64,000 nucleotides of DNA from NCBI RefSeq assembly GCF_000429025.1, contig NZ_AUBB01000024.1:173846-237845 (forward strand), written 5' to 3'. This DNA is from Actinospineispora spinosispora DSM 44797. GTDB lineage: Bacteria; Actinomycetota; Actinomycetes; Mycobacteriales; Pseudonocardiaceae. Position 1 is the first letter of the stretch; every line of letters starts with the position of its first letter. Positions 42,208-51,674 of this stretch are shown one piece after another. The notes under the pieces are model-generated. The model saw nothing but the letters and a program-made list of their open reading frames with translations. It searched no databases and was not told the origin of the DNA. A program made the position numbers and the translations under genes.

Positions 42208-43323
42208 GTGCTGAACACCTTGGTCGACGGTCAGGACTTCAAACTCGGTCTGTTCGCCCCCAACTGTTCGGGCGGATTGGCGGTGACCAAGGTTCCGGAA
42301 CGGTGGAGCGCGAGCTGGGCGGACAACCTCCGGCTCGGCCGGCTGGCCGACGAGGTCGGTATCGACTTCATCCTGCCGATCGCGCGCTTCGTCGGCTACG
42401 GCGGCGAGACGAACTTCCACGGCTCGGTGCTGGAGCCGATTCCGTGGGCGACCGGGCTGTTGGCGCACACCAGCAGGGTCGTCGTGTTCGCCACGGTGCA
42501 CACCGCGTTCAACCATCCGGTGGTCAGTGCCAAGCAGCTGGCCACGATCGACCACGTCAGCGATGGCCGGGCCGGGGTCAACATCGTGGCCGGCTGGAAC
42601 CAGCCCGAGTACCTGGCGATGGGCCTGGACCTGCCGACCGACCACGACGACCGCTACGCGATGGCGCAGGAATGGTGGGAGCACGTCCGCACCCTCTGGA
42701 CCTGCGAGGGCCGCATCGACCTCGAGGGCCGGTTCTTCTCCTCACACGGTGTGGAGGCCGAGCCGAAGCCGCTGCAGGGGACGCTCCCGGTGCTCAACGC
42801 CGGTTCGAGCGCGCAGGGGCGTGACTTCGCGGCACGCAACGCCAACTACGTCTTCACCATCATCGGCGACGCCGACGAGGGCGCGACGCTGACCAAGCAG
42901 CTGACCGAGACCGCGCGCAACACCTACGGTCGCGAGGTCGGTGTGATGAGCCCCGCGCACGTGGTGTGCAAGCCCACGCGCGCCGAGGCGCTGGAGTACC
43001 TGCACTACTACGCCGAGGAGAACGCCGACTGGGACGCGGTGGACAACCTGATGCGGCTGCAGGGCCTGCACGCGCAGTCGTTCACCAAGGAGATGCTCGC
43101 CAGCTTCCGCCCCCGGTTCGCTGCCGGCCACGGCACCTGCCCCCTGATCGGCACCCCCGACGAGGTGGCCGACGAGATCGAGCGCTACGCGAAGGCGGGC
43201 CTGGCCGGGATGACGTTGGCCTTCGTGGACTACGTGACCGGCCTGGAGCACTTCGCGGCCGAGGTCATCCCGAGGCTGGAGGCCAAGGGGATCAGGGTGC
43301 CCCGAGCCGCACTCTCGAGCTAG
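42208..43323 (+). CDS. LLM-class flavin-dependent monooxygenase (RutA/SfnG-like)
   Basis: The 371-residue protein starts at GTG 42208, ten bases after cvnD. It is a bacterial luciferase-type TIM barrel with FKLGLFAPNCSGG, HTSRVVVFATVHTAFNHPV, HVSDGRAGVNIVAGWNQPEYLAMGL (split over the FMN site), and GTPDEVADEI near the end. The motif set is closest to pyrimidine oxygenase RutA and dimethylsulfone monooxygenase SfnG. FMNH2 from a reductase elsewhere would be required. The substrate, possibly a sulfonate or pyrimidine, cannot be fixed. The ABC importer at 46.7 kb is not adjacent. Confidence 0.85.
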   Translation: MLNTLVDGQDFKLGLFAPNCSGGLAVTKVPERWSASWADNLRLGRLADEVGIDFILPIARFVGYGGETNFHGSVLEPIPWATGLLAHTSRVVVFATVHTAFNHPVVSAKQLATIDHVSDGRAGVNIVAGWNQPEYLAMGLDLPTDHDDRYAMAQEWWEHVRTLWTCEGRIDLEGRFFSSHGVEAEPKPLQGTLPVLNAGSSAQGRDFAARNANYVFTIIGDADEGATLTKQLTETARNTYGREVGVMSPAHVVCKPTRAEALEYLHYYAEENADWDAVDNLMRLQGLHAQSFTKEMLASFRPRFAAGHGTCPLIGTPDEVADEIERYAKAGLAGMTLAFVDYVTGLEHFAAEVIPRLEAKGIRVPRAALSS

Positions 43324-43339
43324 GTACAACCCGTGAGCG

Positions 43340-43365
43340 TTGTGGGTTGCCAGAGCAACCCACAA
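43340..43365. terminator. Bidirectional hairpin terminator
   Basis: TTGTGGGTTGC (43340-43350) pairs perfectly with GCAACCCACAA (43355-43365) around a CAGA loop, followed on the plus strand by a short T-run (GGGGGTTTT). It sits between the convergent ends of the monooxygenase and glpF genes and overlaps neither. Confidence 0.75.
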
Positions 43366-43368
43366 CAC

Positions 43369-44160
43369 TCAGGGGGTTTTCTCCGGAGCGGGCATGTATC
43401 GGCCGACCAGGAGCTTGTACAGGCCCAGGCCCAGGACTCCGCCGATCAGCGGGCCGACGATCGGGACCCAGAAGTAGACGTTGCCGTACTGGTCGAGCCA
43501 CGCCGTGTCGTAGCCGGTGATGAACGACGCCAGCCGGGGACCGAAGTCGCGGGCGGGGTTGATGGCGTAGCCGGCGTCGGTGCCCCACGCCATGCCGATG
43601 GCGACCACCAGCAGGCCGATGACCAGTGGGGTCATGTTGGCGCCGGGTGCTTCGGTGTTGCGCAGGTTGGTGAGCGCCGCGATGACGAACAGCAGGATCG
43701 CGGTGCCGATGATCTGGTCGCGCAGCGCGCCCAGGTCGCTGACCGGGAGCGTGCCGTTGCCGGGCAGGGTGGAGAAGACGCCCTGGGTCTTGACCGTGTG
43801 ACCGGGGTCGACCGAGGCGAGCACCTCGCTGTAGTTCCACCGGACCAGCAGCGCGGCGACGAACGCGCCCGCCGTCTGGGCCAGCGAGTAGGGCAGGACC
43901 TTGCGCCACGGCACGTCGCCGAACACGGCGAGAGCGAACGTGACGGCCGGGTTGAGGTGCGCGCCGCTGATCCGGGCAGCCACGTAGACACCGAGTGTCA
44001 CACCGAGGCCCCAGGACCAGGCGATGCTGTCGTGGTCACCGATCTGACCCGCGACGACCTGGGCGACGACGCCGACGCCGAACAGGATCAGGATCATGGT
44101 TCCGGCGAACTCGGCGAGCAGCTCCCCGAGCAGACTTGGACTCTTGGCCGTATCCGTCAT
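43369..44160 (-). CDS. glpF: Glycerol uptake facilitator (aquaglyceroporin)
   Basis: The 263-residue MIP-family channel has six membrane helices and both NPA motifs: SGAHLNPAVTFAL (about residue 68) and YAINPARDFGPRL (about residue 202). The Asp after the second NPAR is typical of glycerol-conducting members as opposed to water-only aquaporins. It would carry glycerol and small polyols by diffusion. No glycerol kinase gene is next to it. The 160-bp leader upstream holds no gene. Confidence 0.92.
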   Translation of the reverse strand: MTDTAKSPSLLGELLAEFAGTMILILFGVGVVAQVVAGQIGDHDSIAWSWGLGVTLGVYVAARISGAHLNPAVTFALAVFGDVPWRKVLPYSLAQTAGAFVAALLVRWNYSEVLASVDPGHTVKTQGVFSTLPGNGTLPVSDLGALRDQIIGTAILLFVIAALTNLRNTEAPGANMTPLVIGLLVVAIGMAWGTDAGYAINPARDFGPRLASFITGYDTAWLDQYGNVYFWVPIVGPLIGGVLGLGLYKLLVGRYMPAPEKTP

Positions 44161-44320
44161 GGGCCGCTCCCCACTCCCAGTGCACGCCTCGTCGCGCGAA
44201 CACCGAACGGTACAACTGGATCACCCCGGGCGGAGCCGCCAATTGGTGTCCTGAGAACGATTCTTGCGCAAGCCCGAGTGGCGCGGACCGAGTTCGCCGG
44301 AAACCGGTTTCCTCTCGGGC

Positions 44321-45193
44321 TCAGCTGCCGGTGGCGAGCAGGTGCGGGCCGAGCACGTCGGCCAGCCGGTTCCGGGCGCGCTTCCACAGCGGTTCGAGCA
44401 ACGCCAGGCCCTGGTCGCGGTGCCGACCGGCCGGGAGGTCACGGTGCCGGCGCAGCTCCCGGGTGAGGACCACGGCGAGGTTGATCACGAACGGCACCTC
44501 GATGCGGCGCCGGGCGACGGCCTGCTCGATGCGACGCAGCGCGTACGGGGTGTTGGTGAGCATCGTGAAGAGCACCGCGAGGTCGAACCCCGGCAGGAAC
44601 CAACCGGCGAACTCCCAGTCGACCAACAGGGTGTCTCCGTCCTCGTCGACCAGGACGTTGCTGGGTACCGGGTCGCCGTGGTTGAACTCCCATGCTCCGG
44701 CCAACGGGCTGAACGCGCTGGTCAGCGCCGACTCCTCCGCGTCGCTCAGCAGGCCGTGATCGCGGTACCTGCGGAACCGGTCGGGGTAGTTGAACACCAC
44801 CGGGAACTCCGAACGGGGCGGCTGCCACTCGTGCAGCTTCTCGAGGTTGCGCAGCAGCGAGTCGAGATGCGTCGATTCCGCGAGGTTGCCCGGAAAACGT
44901 TCGGAGTTGAGCTGCTCGCCGGGCAGCCGCTCGACGACCAGCAGGCGGAGCCCGTCGGTCAGCACCAGTTTCGGTGCGCGGATCGGCGGTGGGTACGCGA
45001 TGAATCGGCGGTGGACGGTGGCCTCGTGGGCGAATCGTGCCCGCGCGTACTCACCGTCCACCGCCAGAGACTTGGCCACCACTCGTTCACCGATGGCCAC
45101 GACGGACTTGTCAGTCCGCTCGTAGCGGGGAGTCACAGGGGTAATTGTGACCCTCTTCTCAGGGTCGGGGAAGGTGCCCGGCCCAATTAGCAC
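44321..45193 (-). CDS. Aminoglycoside phosphotransferase-fold kinase
   Basis: The frame from GTG 45193 gives 290 residues. GTG 45136 (VTPRYERTDKS...) is a plausible shorter start. The APH/choline-kinase catalytic loop is FNHGDPVPSNVLVDEDGD, with Asp and Asn as expected, followed by LLVDWEFAGWFLPGFDLAVL with the metal-binding Asp. The N-terminal lobe has SVVAIGERVVAKSLA with the ATP Lys. The family phosphorylates many small hydroxylated substrates (sugars, choline, antibiotics). Nothing here fixes the substrate, and resistance is only one possibility. Confidence 0.82.
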   Translation of the reverse strand: MLIGPGTFPDPEKRVTITPVTPRYERTDKSVVAIGERVVAKSLAVDGEYARARFAHEATVHRRFIAYPPPIRAPKLVLTDGLRLLVVERLPGEQLNSERFPGNLAESTHLDSLLRNLEKLHEWQPPRSEFPVVFNYPDRFRRYRDHGLLSDAEESALTSAFSPLAGAWEFNHGDPVPSNVLVDEDGDTLLVDWEFAGWFLPGFDLAVLFTMLTNTPYALRRIEQAVARRRIEVPFVINLAVVLTRELRRHRDLPAGRHRDQGLALLEPLWKRARNRLADVLGPHLLATGS

Positions 45194-45216
45194 ACGGTTG
45201 TTACGGCTGAACCCCT

Positions 45217-45654
45217 CTAATGGCGGGCCACGTAGAGGTCGCGCAGCACTCCGGTCTCCAGCTCCATCTCGTCGAGCCTGCTGCGGACGACGTCACCGAT
45301 GCTGATCAAGCCGGCGAGCTCGCCGTGGTCGAGCACCGGCACGTGGCGGTACCGCGTGCGGGTCATCTGCATCATGACGGTAGCCACCGTGTCGTCCGGA
45401 GAGCAGGTCGGCACGTGATGGGTCATGAGCGTGGACACCCGCTGCTCCAACAGTGCGGGGCCGTGCATCTTGAGACCTCGGATGACGTCCCGTTCGGTGA
45501 TCATGCCGGTGAAGCCGCGCGGGACTCCGGTGACCACGAGCGCGCCGATACGGGGCGGTCCGTGCAGTCGGTCGACCGCGTCAGCGATGGTGGACCAGGG
45601 CTGGATCGTGGTGACGGAGCGGCCCTTGGCGCGCAGGATCGACTCGATCTTCAT
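45217..45654 (-). CDS. Stand-alone CBS-domain pair protein
   Basis: The start ATG at 45654 lies six bases after GGAGG. A GTG one codon earlier is less well placed. The 145-residue protein is two tandem CBS motifs: GRSVTTIQPWSTIADAVDRL with GFTGMITERDVIRGL, and VPTCSPDDTVATVMMQMTR with RHVPVLDHGELAGLISIGDVV. Such small proteins bind adenosine nucleotides or NAD and act as energy sensors. The target enzyme is unknown. Confidence 0.88.
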   Translation of the reverse strand: MKIESILRAKGRSVTTIQPWSTIADAVDRLHGPPRIGALVVTGVPRGFTGMITERDVIRGLKMHGPALLEQRVSTLMTHHVPTCSPDDTVATVMMQMTRTRYRHVPVLDHGELAGLISIGDVVRSRLDEMELETGVLRDLYVARH

Positions 45655-45796
45655 CACTGACCTCCGTGTGGAGAGTGCTGAGAGACGTGCACTAGAAATC
45701 GTTCACACGGCTTACGAGGTTAGGCTCATGACCAGGTCAGGGCAATGAACGCGCCGCCCCGCAGCTGAGAGTCACCCGTCCCCATACCCTGGTCGG

Positions 45797-46636
45797 GTGA
45801 GAGCGCCGTCGGCCGGGACCCGCAGGACGCTGGTTCTCGCGTGCGTGGCGCTGCTGGGCGTCGGCGGCCTGTTGTTCGTGCTGTACCGGGCGAGCCCGTT
45901 CGCGCATCCGGCGCCGGGTTGCACGGTATCGCTGCGGGTCGGAGCGGTGGACGACCCGGATGCGATGTCGGATTTCGCGTTGACGGTCGAGCAGGCGGAG
46001 AACGGTGCAACGATTGCCGGGGTCGGCGCCAGGCTGGGAATGCCGGACCACGCGGTGACCGTGGCGATCGCGACCGCGTTGCAGGAATCCGGGCTGCACA
46101 ATCTCAGTTACGGCGACCGCGACTCGATCGGCCTGTTCCAGCAGCGGCCCTCCCAGGGCTGGGGGACCGTCGCGCAAATCTCGGATCCGGTCTATGCGGC
46201 GACCGCGTTCTACCAACGCCTTCGCCAGCAACGGAACTGGACGACCCTCGAGGTCACCGACGCCGCGCAGCTCGTGCAGCGCTCGGCAGCGCCGCAGGCC
46301 TACGCGCAGTGGGAACCGCAGGCCAGGGCAATCGCGGCGGCGTTGACCGGCGAGGCGGAGGGCTCGTTGACGTGTCACGACCTGAAGCTCACCGTGCCGA
46401 AGGAATCGCTGGTCACAGTGGCGAAACGGGAGCTCGGCACCGCCGCGCTGACCGGCCGGCACGAACCGGGTCGCAGCTGGGCGCTGGGCAACTGGCTCGT
46501 CGCGCACGCCGCCCGGCTGGGTATCGACCAGGTGACCGCGAACGGGCGAACCTGGACCGCCGACTCCGGAGAGTGGGCGAACACGGGTCCGGCGGACGGT
46601 AATTTAGCGCTTCACCAGATTCCGCCACCCACCTGA
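45797..46636 (+). CDS. Secreted or membrane-anchored protein with lysozyme-like core
   Basis: The 279-residue protein from GTG 45797 has an N-terminal membrane helix (TLVLACVALLGVGGLLFVLY), so the body is extracytoplasmic. The centre contains AIATALQESGLHNLSYGDRDSIGLFQQRPSQGWG split over a helix and loop, a pattern resembling lysozyme-like peptidoglycan hydrolases, with Glu in QESG as a possible catalytic residue. AAPQAYAQWEPQARAIAAAL follows. The C-terminal third is unassigned. Homologues are often labelled hypothetical or heavy-metal transporter, which the sequence does not support. Confidence 0.65.
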   Translation: MRAPSAGTRRTLVLACVALLGVGGLLFVLYRASPFAHPAPGCTVSLRVGAVDDPDAMSDFALTVEQAENGATIAGVGARLGMPDHAVTVAIATALQESGLHNLSYGDRDSIGLFQQRPSQGWGTVAQISDPVYAATAFYQRLRQQRNWTTLEVTDAAQLVQRSAAPQAYAQWEPQARAIAAALTGEAEGSLTCHDLKLTVPKESLVTVAKRELGTAALTGRHEPGRSWALGNWLVAHAARLGIDQVTANGRTWTADSGEWANTGPADGNLALHQIPPPT

Positions 46637-46698
46637 GTGCCTTGATCGAGTCCGGACTGATATGTTATAGCAACTATCGGTTTGGAAGGGGACACTCA

Positions 46699-47757
46699 AT
46701 GAACGACGCACGGTCACCGGTGCTGCGCACGCCGATGCGCAGGCGTGGGTTCCTGACGGCGGCGTTGGGTGGCGCCGCCGCCCTGGCGGCCGGCGGCAGC
46801 CTGCTGTCCGCGTGCGGTGGCCAGTCGGCGACGTCCGGCAGTGCTGTCGGTCTGCAGCTGAACTACCTGAAGAACGTGCAGTTCGCCGGCAGTCTGATGG
46901 CTGCCGAGAAGGGCCTCTACAAGGCGGGCGGCCTGGATGTCACGCTCATCGCGGGCGGTCCGAGCGTCGCGCCGGAGCCGGTCGTGCAGAGCGGCAAGGC
47001 GCTGGTCGGCATCACGCACACCGCCGAGGTGGTCAATGCGATCACCAACGGCGCCGACCTGAAGATCATCGGTGCCGGCTACCAGAAGAACCCGTTCTGT
47101 GTGGTGTCCACGGCCGAGAAGCCGATCCGGACGCCGCAGGACATGGTCGGTAGGAAGATCGGTGTCTCGGACACGAACACGCCCGTCTGGCAGGCCTTCC
47201 TCGCCGCCAACAAGATCCCTGCCTCGGCCATCAACGTGGTGAAGATCCAGTTCGACCCGACACCGCTGGCGACCGGCGAGGTCGACGGCTTCATGGCGTT
47301 CTACACGAACGAGCCGATCATCCTCGAGGTCATGGGCATCCCCGCGGTCACCTTCATGTTCGGTGACTTCGACTACCCGCTGCTCGAGGACGTCTACATC
47401 GCGAAGAGTTCGTCGCTGACCGACCCGGAGCAGCGCGCGAAGGTGATCGCGCTGATGAAGGCCGAGGCGCAGGGCTGGCAGCTGGCGGTCAAGGACCCGG
47501 CGGCCGCCGCGACGCTCGCGGTGACCAAGTACGCCGTCGAGGCCAAGCTCGACCAGACGCAGCAGGTCCGGCAGGCGCAGGCGCAGAACGCGCTGGTCGT
47601 CGACGCCGACACCCGTGCGCACGGGCTGTTCTGGATGACCGATCAGAAGATCGCCGACTGCTCGCGCTCCCTCGCGCTCGGCGGTTCGAAGGCCACGCCG
47701 GACATGTTCACCACCGAGATTCTCGAGCAGGTGTACCAGGGCAAGGCGACTGCATGA
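46699..47757 (+). CDS. ABC importer substrate-binding lipoprotein (NMT1/SsuA-like)
   Basis: From ATG 46699 (GGAAGGGG upstream) the 352-residue protein has a twin-arginine/lipoprotein signal ([10 protein letters not shown], lipobox LLSAC at about residue 38). The binding fold is seen in [38 protein letters not shown] and [15 protein letters not shown]. This type carries sulfonates, pyrimidine precursors, riboflavin or nitrate. A candidate promoter, TTGATC (46642-46647) and TTATAG (46665-46670), lies upstream. The ATPase gene overlaps its end by four bases. Confidence 0.88.
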   Translation: MNDARSPVLRTPMRRRGFLTAALGGAAALAAGGSLLSACGGQSATSGSAVGLQLNYLKNVQFAGSLMAAEKGLYKAGGLDVTLIAGGPSVAPEPVVQSGKALVGITHTAEVVNAITNGADLKIIGAGYQKNPFCVVSTAEKPIRTPQDMVGRKIGVSDTNTPVWQAFLAANKIPASAINVVKIQFDPTPLATGEVDGFMAFYTNEPIILEVMGIPAVTFMFGDFDYPLLEDVYIAKSSSLTDPEQRAKVIALMKAEAQGWQLAVKDPAAAATLAVTKYAVEAKLDQTQQVRQAQAQNALVVDADTRAHGLFWMTDQKIADCSRSLALGGSKATPDMFTTEILEQVYQGKATA

Positions 47758-48578
47758 CGGCTCGCGTTGCCGCCGAGGCGACCGAGATGCACAGCGGGCA
47801 GAGCGACGGCATCCATGTGCGCGGGGTGAGCAAGCGGTTCACCGCGCGGGGCAGGACGGTCGAGGCGCTGTCCTCGGTCGATCTGTCGGTGCCGAGGGGC
47901 GGGTTCCTGGCACTGCTCGGTCCGTCCGGTTGCGGCAAGTCGACGATGCTGCGCGTGCTCGCGGACCTGGAGCAGCCCAGCGCCGGTGAGGTGCTGGTGC
48001 ACGGCGAGGCCCCGGCGGCGGCGCGGGCCGCGCACCACCTCGGCATCGCGTTCCAGGACGCGGCGCTGCTGCCCTGGCGCAGCGTCGTCGACAACATCAA
48101 GCTGCCGTTGCAGGCGGCGGGGCAGCGGATCGACATGGCCGACATCGACGAGCTGGTGGAACTGGTCGGTCTCGCCGGGTTCGCCAAGGCCAAGCCCGCC
48201 GAGCTGTCCGGTGGCATGCGGCAGCGCGTCGCGATCGCCAGGGCCTTGGTGCACGACCCCAGGGTGCTGCTGCTCGACGAGCCGTTCGGCGCGCTCGACG
48301 AGCTGACCCGCCAGCGGCTCAACCTGGAGCTGCTGCGGGTCTGGGCACAGCACGCGACGACGACGCTGCTGGTCACGCACTCGGTCAGCGAGGCGGTGTT
48401 CCTCGCCGACCAGGTCGCGGTGCTCGCCCCCCGGCCGGGCAGGGTGGTCAGGCACGTGACGATCGACCTGCCCAGGCCGAGGACGATCGACATGCTGCGC
48501 ACGTCCCGGTTCCACGAGCTGTGCGACGAGCTGACCGACGTGCTGTTCGGTGTCTCGACCTCGGCACCGGTCGAATGA
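47754..48578 (+). CDS. ABC importer ATPase
   Basis: The 274-residue protein starts at ATG 47754 (ATGA overlap). It has Walker [22 protein letters not shown]-loop [12 protein letters not shown], signature [15 protein letters not shown], Walker [17 protein letters not shown] and the switch His in [15 protein letters not shown]. This is the SsuB/TauB/ThiZ type of ATPase, matching the SsuA-like binding protein upstream. Its stop overlaps the permease ATG. Confidence 0.95.
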   Translation: MTARVAAEATEMHSGQSDGIHVRGVSKRFTARGRTVEALSSVDLSVPRGGFLALLGPSGCGKSTMLRVLADLEQPSAGEVLVHGEAPAAARAAHHLGIAFQDAALLPWRSVVDNIKLPLQAAGQRIDMADIDELVELVGLAGFAKAKPAELSGGMRQRVAIARALVHDPRVLLLDEPFGALDELTRQRLNLELLRVWAQHATTTLLVTHSVSEAVFLADQVAVLAPRPGRVVRHVTIDLPRPRTIDMLRTSRFHELCDELTDVLFGVSTSAPVE

Positions 48579-50149
48579 CGACGCTCGCGCCCCGGGCGGT
48601 GCTCAGCGGCAGGTGGTTCCCGGCGACGCTCGGTGTCGCCGTGCTGCTGGGCGTCTGGTCGATCGCGGCGGCGATGGGCGGGACCAGGCGGCACGTCGTG
48701 CCGGCGCCGACGGCGGTGCTCGACAAGCTCGTCGCCGACGGCTTCTACCTCGAGAGCCTGCTGACCACCGGGTGGGAGGCGCTGCGCGGCTTCCTGATCG
48801 GCAACGTCATCGCGCTGGCGTTGGCCGCGGTGTGTCTGCTGCTGCCGGCGACCCGTCCCACGCTGACCCGGCTGGCCGCCGCGAGCTACTGCGCCCCCGC
48901 GGTTGCGGTCGGCCCGGTGCTCGCGGTGCTGCTCGACGCCGACCAGGCCAAGGTGATCATCTCCGCGCTGTCGGTCCTGTTCATCACGATGCTCGGTGCG
49001 GTGCTCGGGCTGTCCAGCGCCACGACGTCCGCGCTGGAGCTGGTGCACGTGACCGGCGGGAGCCCGGTGTTCGCGCTGCTGCACATCCGGGTCCGCGCCG
49101 CCGTGCCCGCGCTCGTCGCCTCGGTGGGGCTGTCGGCGCCCGCCGCGGTGCTCGGCGCGATCGTCGGTGAGTACCTCGGTGGTGACAGCGGTCTCGGTGT
49201 CGCTCTCGTGCAGGCCCAGCTGGCTCTGGAGGTGTCGAGGGTCTGGGCGCTCGCGCTGCTGGCCACGGCGGTGGCTGGTGCCGCATATCTGGTCGTCGCG
49301 TTCCTCGGTCACCGGTTCCGGTTCACCGCCGTGACGAACGAGACCGCCGAGTCTCGTCGGGCGCTGGAGCCGACCGGCGGTCTCGGCGCGCGGTTCGTCT
49401 CCGGCTTGGGCCGGATCGCTCTCGCACTGGTCGGCACCGTGGTCCTGTGGTGGGGGCTGCTCGTCGTGTTCGGGCTCGACCCGTACCTGGCGAAGAGCCC
49501 GGCGCAGGTGTTCGACCACCTGGCCGGTGAGGGTTCGGGCGAGCATCGCACCGTGATCCTCGACGGCCTGCTCGTGACGTTGCGTGATGCCGGTGCGGGC
49601 TACGTCGTCGGCACGGTGCTTGCCGTGCTGCTCGCGGTACTGATGCTAAGCTCGCCGTTCGTCGAGGCGATGTTCCTGCCCATCGCGCTCGCGCTGCGCT
49701 CGATCCCGCTGGTGGCGATGACACCGCTGGTCGCGCTGGTGTTCGGTCGTGGGCTGCTCGGCGTGACCGTGCTGGCCACGACGATCACGCTGGTGCCGAC
49801 GCTGGTCAACCTGGTCGCGGCGCTGCGTGAGGTGCCGGCGCCCGCGCTGGACCTGATCCGTGCGTACTCGGTGGGCTGGGTGCGCGCGATGGTCACGATC
49901 AAGCTGCGGTACGCGCTGCCCGCGCTCGCGGTGAGCGCCCGCATCGCCATCCCCGGTGCGTTGCTCGGCGCGGTGCTCGCCGAGTACCTGGCGACCGGGG
50001 ACGGGCTCGGCACGCTGATCTCGGTGTCGACGATCAACTCCGATTTCGCGACCCTGTGGGCCGCCGTGGTGGTGGTGACGGCGGTGTCCGTGGTCCTGTT
50101 CAGTCTCCTCACCTGGCTGGAATCAGCCGCAACCCGCCGCCTCACCTAG
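48575..50149 (+). CDS. Double-length ABC importer permease (two fused permease domains)
   Basis: The 524-residue protein from ATG 48575 contains two complete BPD-type permease domains in tandem: about residues 15-245 and 285-515, each with five to six helices. The coupling motifs are [20 protein letters not shown] in the first half and [22 protein letters not shown] in the second. Most relatives use a homodimer of one-domain permeases of about 260 residues. Fusion into one chain makes a fixed heterodimeric pore. It is the third gene of the importer operon. Confidence 0.9.
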   Translation: MTTLAPRAVLSGRWFPATLGVAVLLGVWSIAAAMGGTRRHVVPAPTAVLDKLVADGFYLESLLTTGWEALRGFLIGNVIALALAAVCLLLPATRPTLTRLAAASYCAPAVAVGPVLAVLLDADQAKVIISALSVLFITMLGAVLGLSSATTSALELVHVTGGSPVFALLHIRVRAAVPALVASVGLSAPAAVLGAIVGEYLGGDSGLGVALVQAQLALEVSRVWALALLATAVAGAAYLVVAFLGHRFRFTAVTNETAESRRALEPTGGLGARFVSGLGRIALALVGTVVLWWGLLVVFGLDPYLAKSPAQVFDHLAGEGSGEHRTVILDGLLVTLRDAGAGYVVGTVLAVLLAVLMLSSPFVEAMFLPIALALRSIPLVAMTPLVALVFGRGLLGVTVLATTITLVPTLVNLVAALREVPAPALDLIRAYSVGWVRAMVTIKLRYALPALAVSARIAIPGALLGAVLAEYLATGDGLGTLISVSTINSDFATLWAAVVVVTAVSVVLFSLLTWLESAATRRLT

Positions 50150-50170
50150 CTGCCGGCCTCCGCTTGAGTG

Positions 50171-50995
50171 TCAGAGCAGCGCGGTGAAGAAGGTGGTGAG
50201 GAGCGCGGCCACCTGGGCCGGGGACTCCTCCTGGATGAAGTGGCCGTTGTCCGGCAGTGACGTGATCTCGGCGTGCGGCAGGTCCACGCGCAGCTTCGCC
50301 ACGGTGTCCTCGATGTCGGGCAGGAGCCTGTCCCGCACGCCGTAGACGACCCGCACCGGCACGGCCACCTCGGGCAGCAGTCGAGCGATGTCCTCGAAGC
50401 CGGACACGCTCAGACCGGATCCGGCCGCGGCCAGCGCCCGCTGCGCCTGCTCGGTGACGAACGGCGCGCGGACCGCCGCGATCACCTCGTCGCTGAGCAT
50501 CGGCCCGTCGGCCACTCCCGCGCGCAGGATCTCGGCGAGCCCCTCCGGGCCGGTGAGCTGCGCGCGCCGGTCCGGGCTCAGCAGGGTCCGGACGAAGTCG
50601 ATCGCCTCCTCGGAGAACTCCGGGTAGACGAGGGTGTTGAGCAGCGCGAGGCCGGTGAGCCGATCGAGCCTGTTCAGCGCCCAGTGCAGGGCGATCGGGC
50701 CGCCGATGTCGTGCACACCGAGAGCGACCTTCCCGATGCCCAGCTCGGCCAGGAACCCGTCGAGGAAACGGTCGAAGAACGCGAAGTCGTAGCGGCGCAG
50801 CGGTTTGTCGGACTCACCGAACCCCGGCAGGTCGACCGCGACCACCCGGTTGTGCTCGGCGATCGCCGGCAGGACGTTCCGCCACAGGTACGACGACGTC
50901 GGCCAGCCGTGCACGAGCAACACCGCCGGACCGGTGCCGGCCTCCCGGTAGGCGACCTTCAGCCCGTCGACCTGACAGAACTCCATGGTGGTCAC
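50171..50995 (-). CDS. Alpha/beta hydrolase (haloalkane dehalogenase/epoxide hydrolase-like)
   Basis: The 274-residue protein has the oxyanion loop LLVHGWPTSSYLWRNVLP, the nucleophile elbow LGVHDIGGPIALHWAL with Asp in place of Ser, the acid in VVYGVRDRLLP and His in LPDNGHFIQEESP. An Asp nucleophile and the HGWP loop fit epoxide hydrolases and haloalkane dehalogenases as opposed to esterases. The gene is divergent from a TetR regulator, with two matching operators between them, so it is probably repressed until a substrate appears. Confidence 0.87.
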   Translation of the reverse strand: MTTMEFCQVDGLKVAYREAGTGPAVLLVHGWPTSSYLWRNVLPAIAEHNRVVAVDLPGFGESDKPLRRYDFAFFDRFLDGFLAELGIGKVALGVHDIGGPIALHWALNRLDRLTGLALLNTLVYPEFSEEAIDFVRTLLSPDRRAQLTGPEGLAEILRAGVADGPMLSDEVIAAVRAPFVTEQAQRALAAAGSGLSVSGFEDIARLLPEVAVPVRVVYGVRDRLLPDIEDTVAKLRVDLPHAEITSLPDNGHFIQEESPAQVAALLTTFFTALL

Positions 50996-51010
50996 GCTCC
51001 TCGATGATTC

Positions 51011-51057
51011 AAACCGACTGACGGTCTGAAAGCTAACAAGAAACCGACCAGCGGTCT
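51011..51057. promoter_or_regulatory. Two TetR operators between hydrolase and regulator genes
   Basis: The 17-bp sites at 51011-51027 and 51041-51057 read AAACCGACTGACGGTCT and AAACCGACCAGCGGTCT, identical in 14 positions. Each has ACCG-N5-CGGT symmetry, and they are spaced 30 bp, about three helical turns. They cover both promoters, so the TetR protein likely represses the hydrolase and itself. Confidence 0.65.
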
Positions 51058-51068
51058 AGTATGCCTTC

Positions 51069-51674
51069 GTGGGAAGCGCAGCACCCGACGACGGCCGGGT
51101 ACGCAGGGGACGAGACACCCGGGCCAGGCTGATCGCCTCGGCCCGCGCGCACTTCGGTGAGTCCGGGTTCGACGCCACGTCGATCGAGGCCATCCTGGAG
51201 TCGACCGGTGTCGCCAGGGGTGCGCTCTACCACCACTTCACGAACAAGACCGCGCTGTTCGACGCCGTGCTCGACCAGGTGACCGTCGAGCTCGCCGAAC
51301 AGGTGCGGGAGGCGGCTCTCGGCCACTCGGACCCGGCCGGCATGCTCCGTGCCGGGTGCCTCGCCTGGCTGCGGTGCACCGCCGACCCCGCGATCCAGCG
51401 GATCGTCCTGCTCGACGCGCCCTCGGTGGTCGGTTGGACCCGCTGGCGGCAGATCGACGAGCAGCACACGCTCGGCGCGACCAAGGCGGTGCTGCGCGAG
51501 CTCGCGCGCACCGGACGGTTCCCGGTCGACACCGCCGACACGCTCGCCCACCTGGTGCTCGCCGCCGTCGGTGAGGCCGCGCAGCTCATCGCGCGCGCCG
51601 AGCAACCCGAAGCCGCGCTGCCCGACGCCCAGGTGGCGCTGGAGATCCTGCTGGACCGGCTACTGGAGAACTGA
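51069..51674 (+). CDS. TetR-family transcriptional repressor
   Basis: The 201-residue protein starts at GTG 51069, 12 bases after the second operator. Its N-terminal DNA-binding domain reads TRARLIASARAHFGESGFDATSIEAILESTGVARGALYHHFTNKTALF (three helices, residues about 17-64). The C-terminal ligand-binding part contains CLAWLRCTADPAIQRIVLLDAPSVVGW. Divergent placement and shared operators make the hydrolase its likely target. Its 3' end overlaps the convergent methyltransferase by 15 bases. Confidence 0.9.
   Translation: MGSAAPDDGRVRRGRDTRARLIASARAHFGESGFDATSIEAILESTGVARGALYHHFTNKTALFDAVLDQVTVELAEQVREAALGHSDPAGMLRAGCLAWLRCTADPAIQRIVLLDAPSVVGWTRWRQIDEQHTLGATKAVLRELARTGRFPVDTADTLAHLVLAAVGEAAQLIARAEQPEAALPDAQVALEILLDRLLEN

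Noticed and set aside
44321..45193. Aminoglycoside resistance gene
   Set aside because: The APH fold is clear, but the substrate cannot be inferred and there is no resistance or mobile context.
45797..46636. Heavy-metal transporter
   Set aside because: There is one N-terminal helix only and no metal-binding or transport motifs. The core resembles a lysozyme-like domain.
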